Positions 59,801 to 64,000 of a stretch of 64,000 nt of DNA are shown in pieces. The notes below the pieces were generated by a model. The model searched no databases, was not told the DNA's origin, and was given only the letters and a program-made list of their open reading frames with translations. A program made the translations under genes and the position numbers. Numbering within the stretch: the first letter of the stretch is position 1; every line of letters starts with the position of its first letter. Source of the DNA: Bugula neritina (taxonomy: Eukaryota; Bryozoa; Gymnolaemata; Cheilostomatida; Bugulidae); contig OZ037768.1 in the NCBI GenBank assembly GCA_964035545.1, positions 12,272,741 through 12,336,740 on the forward strand. Reading direction: 5' to 3'.

Positions 59801-62800
59801 CTGCTGAAACTAATATTCTAATTTCCCTGATTGGATATGTCCTTTGACAGAACTAAAAGTTGAAAACATTTTCTTCGACACTTGAAATTAACAGGCAAAC
59901 CAGAAGCTTTAGATATCTTGAGAGTTGAAGTTTTAGTTTTACTTCTGTTTATTTGCAAGTATTTTGTCAGTTTAAACAGAAAATTTTTAGCCACTGACAT
60001 GGGGTGTCTAATTTGATTATTTAATGTTATAAGTTTTGAAATCTTTATTATTATCCACCATTAAAACCAGGTCACAGTTGCGCCTTCCACGAAAACTCAA
60101 TTTTTGGATTATTTATTAGAGTTTTTATTACTGTATTTTTATCTAATATTTGCATTAATATATATATCTATATTTATCTATATGTATCTATATTTATCTA
60201 TATGTATATACATATTTATCTATATGTATCTATGATCTTGGGTTGCCCTGGTTGTGCCCTTCGATATGTTTTTTACAATGCAGTATAATTCACAGGATAA
60301 GACAAAATGTGCCTGTCAGAAGCTGACATACGAGGGCCAACAGTTCCTGCAGCCAACCCTACCTCTGGAGAAGTCAGGGTATCTATACAGGAGACTGGAT
60401 GAGAATATCGTCACAGGGTCTGTAAATCTGCTGTTCTTTATTTATTCCTCTAAGGCTAACCCATTTAGGAGCTGTGGTGGAGAAATTGAGATAGCTTAAG
60501 TTCTTTAGATTTTTTTATAAATTTTGGCTTGGGACACAGGTTAAAATTCTTGCGAGGACATAACTTCTTTTGCTACATTTGTAATCTAGAACACAGGCTT
60601 TTTTCAATTTCTCCATTACTGCATCTACCTCGGCTAATCAATATATAGAAATATAAATATATCATTCATAACTGCCCGGCACATATTTCATTAGCAATCA
60701 TTTCATGCCAGGTGCTGAAAAACATTCTATGTACTGGTATTTGATTTATATATATCATGAGTTTTCCACCTGCTGTTTACCTGCAAATCATGCTCTATAA
60801 TTTAAGTGATTCAACCTCTAAGGTCATTTGAGATATTTTAGTACTTAGCACTTTATAGTGTTCACTTACAGTGTATGTAGTGGGCCACATTTCTCAAGTA
60901 ATGTTTCTGAATGAAATATCTCCCAAAATTATTGGAAAGACATTAATCAAGTTCCAAGGCATGATTGAGATGTGATAGATTGCTGTTTAGCTGTGTGTAG
61001 GAGAGCTTATAACCCCGGGCTCATCATTTAACTTTATAAATCTCTTCCACCACTTGACCATCAATTTCTATTTTATTTATACCTCCATGCCTTTTTACAT
61101 TCCACCTTGCACTTCTCCTTCCTTCCTAAAGATATTCTTATTACTTCAGGCTACAATATGCTGTCAGAAATAATTTATTTTTATAATCTACATATTTATA
61201 AATTTATTTTTGCTGAACATTCTTCAACACTCATTATATAGTTTTGATGTTTAATTATATATCTCATGTTGGTGACCCCAGTACTAGTAGCTGGTACCAG
61301 TTGGTAAGAGCTTCTGAAACCACAGAAGAAGCTAAAATACTAAATGTATTTTTTTTTGTACTTATGTTCTTTGCACGTCCTTTTAACCATAATTTTCTGA
61401 CCATCAAATTATTTTTCTCTGCTTTAAACTTTAAAGTATCTCCTAATTTAACCATTATCTTCTACCAGCCGCACTTTTCATGTCATTATAAAACTTGAGA
61501 TTTACTGGGTTTACATAAAATAATATACATATGCATCAGACAAATCAACTCAACACCACCCACGTGCTACAGGAAGGCAAGTGTCATTGCACACATTATG
61601 TAAAGTGAAATAATGCATGTTGAGGCAGCTTTCATCTCCCTACATTGCCTAATATATTTTTAGAGTGTACAAAACTATATTTTGGTTATAATTAATCGGT
61701 TTTAAACTTTTTATTGATGTAAAAACAGAAGATATTTCATTATATTGCAGGGTGTATGAATGTAATTCCAAGTGCTCATGCCGTCAAACCTGTTTCAATA
61801 GGGTTGTACAGAATTCACTCCGAACTAGACTGCAAATATTCAAAACTGAAAAAAGGTAGCTCTGAATGCATACTAATTATTGCTATGTCTCACCATATAT
61901 TATGCTATGTTAGCTCTCACTTTTTAAATTTATTCAGTGAACAAAGAAAAAATGTTTATATCATTTAATATAAATTCATTATGTTTTGTACATACATTAT
62001 ACTATAATTATTAGTATAATGTTATTCAGAATCTGCCACTCCTTTATTGTATTATTCAGTGGTGTTTGACCGTGTTATTTAAACAAGCATACTATATAGA
62101 GACTGCCTAATGTAATGGCAATTATTTAAACAACTGAGGGACCTCTTTTAGAGATTTACTTTCTCTTGCTGTGATTTTGCTACTAAAATGTGTTGAATAA
62201 CCAAGAGGCTGCAGTCCTCTAGCTATAGTCTAGGGTGGATAAGATATTCAATCTCTCATATTCTATAAATATTAGTGAATGTTGGGGAAACATTTTACCA
62301 ATATCATTGAGTCACAAGCTTAACTTCAAATCTATTTTCTGGAAGGAGATGTCGTTGGGGTCCATCTTTTTGGATAAATGAAACTAATTGAGAACAACAA
62401 TCTAACTGCTATGTTATCAAAACTAGTACATGAGTTCCATCAGCATGTATAGGAAGGGTGGGGGGGGGGGGTGGTGTACAGGCTAATATTGTTTTAGTAT
62501 GCAGCATCAATTTGCTAGCATGTGAGTTTGTGTATATTGTACCACTATATATATTTAAATATGAACATTTTAACTTACTACTGAAATGGAAAACTGTGCT
62601 TAAAGTAAATGATCTATGTAATGGTTCAATGGGTTTATTAAACACAGTTCTTAAAGTGTTGGTGAAAGAACTAATATGTTAATCCCTGTTTAATCCTGGT
62701 ATTTGTGATTGAAGACTCCATCCATAAACGTCACTATTCCAGTGCAATGTTGCTCACTTATATTATCATGTTGATGAACCAAATGTTCCCAAATGATATT

Positions 62801-63334
62801 CTAATATATATTATTGTAAGGCAGGCATACTTTTGGTGGCGTTTGTAGAGGCTGGGGCATTAGATGCTTAGACGATGTACCCAATGGAGGGTTTATTTGT
62901 ATATATGCTGGCCAGTTATTGTCAGAAGAAGGGGCTGACCAGGTACACCATCTGATTCACAGCTGAATTTATCTTTCTATTTCACATACTTTACCTTAGT
63001 GTTTTTAGCTAGAATGGCATGAAGGGGGGACGATTTCAGTCACCCTCAGCTGCAGATTTTAAAAATAATTAAAATGTTTAATAAGTTAGGCCTAGTAAAA
63101 GTGATTCCTGTTGATGGGTGTATAGTTAGTGTATTATATCTACCTGGTGTATAGTTAGTCTCAATGTATTATATCAATCAGTGTACCTGATGTGCAGGGA
63201 GGCAGAGAGTATGGTGACGAGTACTTTGCCGAGTTAGACTTCATTGAGACGTGTGAGAATGTCAAAGAGGGTTACGAAGAGGAAGTGGTTGACCCAGGTG
63301 TCTCATTTGATGACGCTGACAATGAGAAAGACAA
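47900..63334 (+). CDS. SETDB1: SETDB1-like histone H3K9 methyltransferase, 3' part beyond the window
   Basis: Nineteen coding exons: 47900-48239, 48422-48521, 48646-48889, 49734-49839, 49970-50051, 50326-50399, 50569-50642, 51013-51167, 51388-51518, 52559-52609, 52947-53036, 53327-53389, 53878-53980, 54333-54534, 55061-55246, 60296-60417, 61751-61855, 62849-62942, 63198-63334. They give about 819 residues in one frame. N-terminal coiled coil; an acidic run of seven Asp at 173-179; tandem Tudor region about 190-392 (LVFFDDGCAQY, EWIYRGSTR); MBD about 537-605; pre-SET with CCDC...CAC and a C-X3-C-X-C...C cluster; SET start with GWGIRCLDDV and YAGQ. The exon at 63198 enters the family's bifurcation insert, so the NHS/YDYN half lies beyond the edge. 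It trimethylates H3K9 and silences retroelements in the nucleus. One intron uses a GC donor (after 53980). The intron 55247-60295 is 5 kb. Confidence 0.95.
52700..52945. repeat. Tandem duplication of about 131 bp in a SETDB1 intron
   Basis: GAAAACTTCTCTCACTTAAC at 52701 recurs at 52832 as GAAAACTTCTCTCACGTAAC. The similarity continues through CAAAGATACAATAATC and TTGCTTCATATTTT. The second copy ends at the acceptor of the exon beginning 52947. Confidence 0.85.
56739..57130. mobile_element. Inverted-repeat element in the large SETDB1 intron
   Basis: The left arm (56739-56830, with CACTTCATTTGTGCAGTAT and ACTGTTTGAGGGT) is mirrored at about 57036-57130. The pairing continues less perfectly inward. 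It also resembles 4085-4330 inside the hAT element on the left, so it is probably a related decayed element. Confidence 0.7.
60157..60236. repeat. TATCTATATT/TATG microsatellite
   Basis: A run of ATCTATATTT and ATCTATATGT words close to the acceptor of the SETDB1 exon at 60296. Confidence 0.88.
61030..61125 (-). pseudogene. Possible LINE reverse-transcriptase fragment
   Basis: On the minus strand a short frame reads INKIEIDGQVVEEIYKVK before two stops. This resembles the IxxDGxxxExVxxFKYLG block of LINE reverse transcriptases. The match is short and degenerate, so the call is weak. Confidence 0.25.
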
Positions 63335-64000
63335 GTAAGTTCAGTCAGCTGAATGTGTTTCTGGTTTTTTTTAATATAGAATTTCGAGCTTTTGCAAAAG
63401 AAACCTGAAATAAAAACACTCTGTACGGCAAAGTTTATAATTATAGCGGTTTTCTTGATCAGTGTTTTGTTTACTTCAAGTGACAGTGACTTACATTGTG
63501 ATTAGGCATCTTCTAATCTGATTACCAAATAATTGGAAAATAATTTAAATATACTTGTCTTTTAAAGTTACTTAGCACCAATACAAACTGAAATAATATC
63601 CCAAATATACAGTCAGCACATCTTGCACACTCAGTACTTCATCATCACGCTATAAATTTGTTTTTTTTTTGTTGAAATTTCATGAACACAATCCAAATAT
63701 TGACATGTCAGCTATTTTTGTAACTTTTTCCCGGTGCACAGCTCGATGCCAAAATAATCTGGCGTTGTAGTTCCTAGGTAACCAGCAGAAAATCCTCGTA
63801 AACAGATTTCAATTGGTTTGGATAAAACTCTTAAAAGTTAGAAACCATGAGCTTACCTGTTGCAACTAGGTTGGTACACCCCACCCTATCAAAGTCGTGG
63901 GCGATGCTACAAAGGTTCTTATGCTACATTGCAGCCCTAAAGCCACATCAACCATGTGATTTGTGGTGCAGTCTGTAGCCTAACTAAAATCTTCAGAGTT
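63335..64000. other. SETDB1 intron running off the right edge
   Basis: The donor GTAAGT at 63335 follows the last exon. I find no further SET-domain exon before the window ends. Confidence 0.6.

Overview
The window is nuclear DNA of an animal. It has GT-AG (and two GC-AG) introns, short exons, A/T-rich noncoding DNA, many inverted-repeat transposon remnants, and genes known from animals (ANKS3, WDR37, pancreatic-type lipase, SETDB1). The style suggests an aquatic invertebrate, perhaps a lophotrochozoan such as a mollusc, but nothing here fixes the species. All gene models were spliced by eye and checked for reading phase at every junction.

Layout: (1) 372-2164, minus: part of an unidentified gene with a calponin-homology-like region, running off the left edge. 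(2) 2.2-9.0 kb: no other gene, but a tRNA-like SINE remnant, a 1.7-kb hAT element with a perfect 8-bp target duplication, and a 1.3-kb element with terminal inverted repeats and a TA duplication. (3) 9079-14353, minus: complete ANKS3-like gene in 11 coding exons. (4) 14.4-20.9 kb: intergenic, with microsatellite-like DNA, a long hairpin and a dead LINE fragment. (5) 20896-27663, plus: complete WDR37-like gene in 10 coding exons. (6) 28307-42588, minus: complete pancreatic-lipase-like gene in 13 coding exons, convergent with WDR37. (7) 30992-38503, plus: a young Ty3/Gypsy LTR retrotransposon inside the lipase intron that splits the lid-coding sequence. (8) 42.6-47.9 kb: divergent intergenic region with a foldback element, a tRNA-like remnant and a large TAATAG/TAATAC-type repeat field. 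(9) 47900 to beyond the right edge, plus: SETDB1-like H3K9 methyltransferase, 19 coding exons up to the start of its SET domain.

The most interesting object is the retrotransposon. Its two 305-bp LTRs differ at one base. It has an 18-of-18 match to the 3' end of tRNA-Leu as primer site, an intact 1.5-thousand-codon pol, and a GTTAAAC slippery heptamer followed after 5 nt by an 8-bp all-GC stem just after a nucleocapsid zinc knuckle. An in-frame TAG separates the main gag ORF from that knuckle. A third ORF lies after pol and encodes a C2H2 zinc-finger protein without a usable ATG. A strong donor 14 codons into gag and a strong acceptor at this ORF would join in phase, which predicts a spliced subgenomic message.

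The host genes do not form an operon or pathway: ANKS3 is a ciliary scaffold, WDR37 a WD40 protein, the lipase a secreted digestive-type enzyme, and SETDB1 a chromatin silencer of retroelements.
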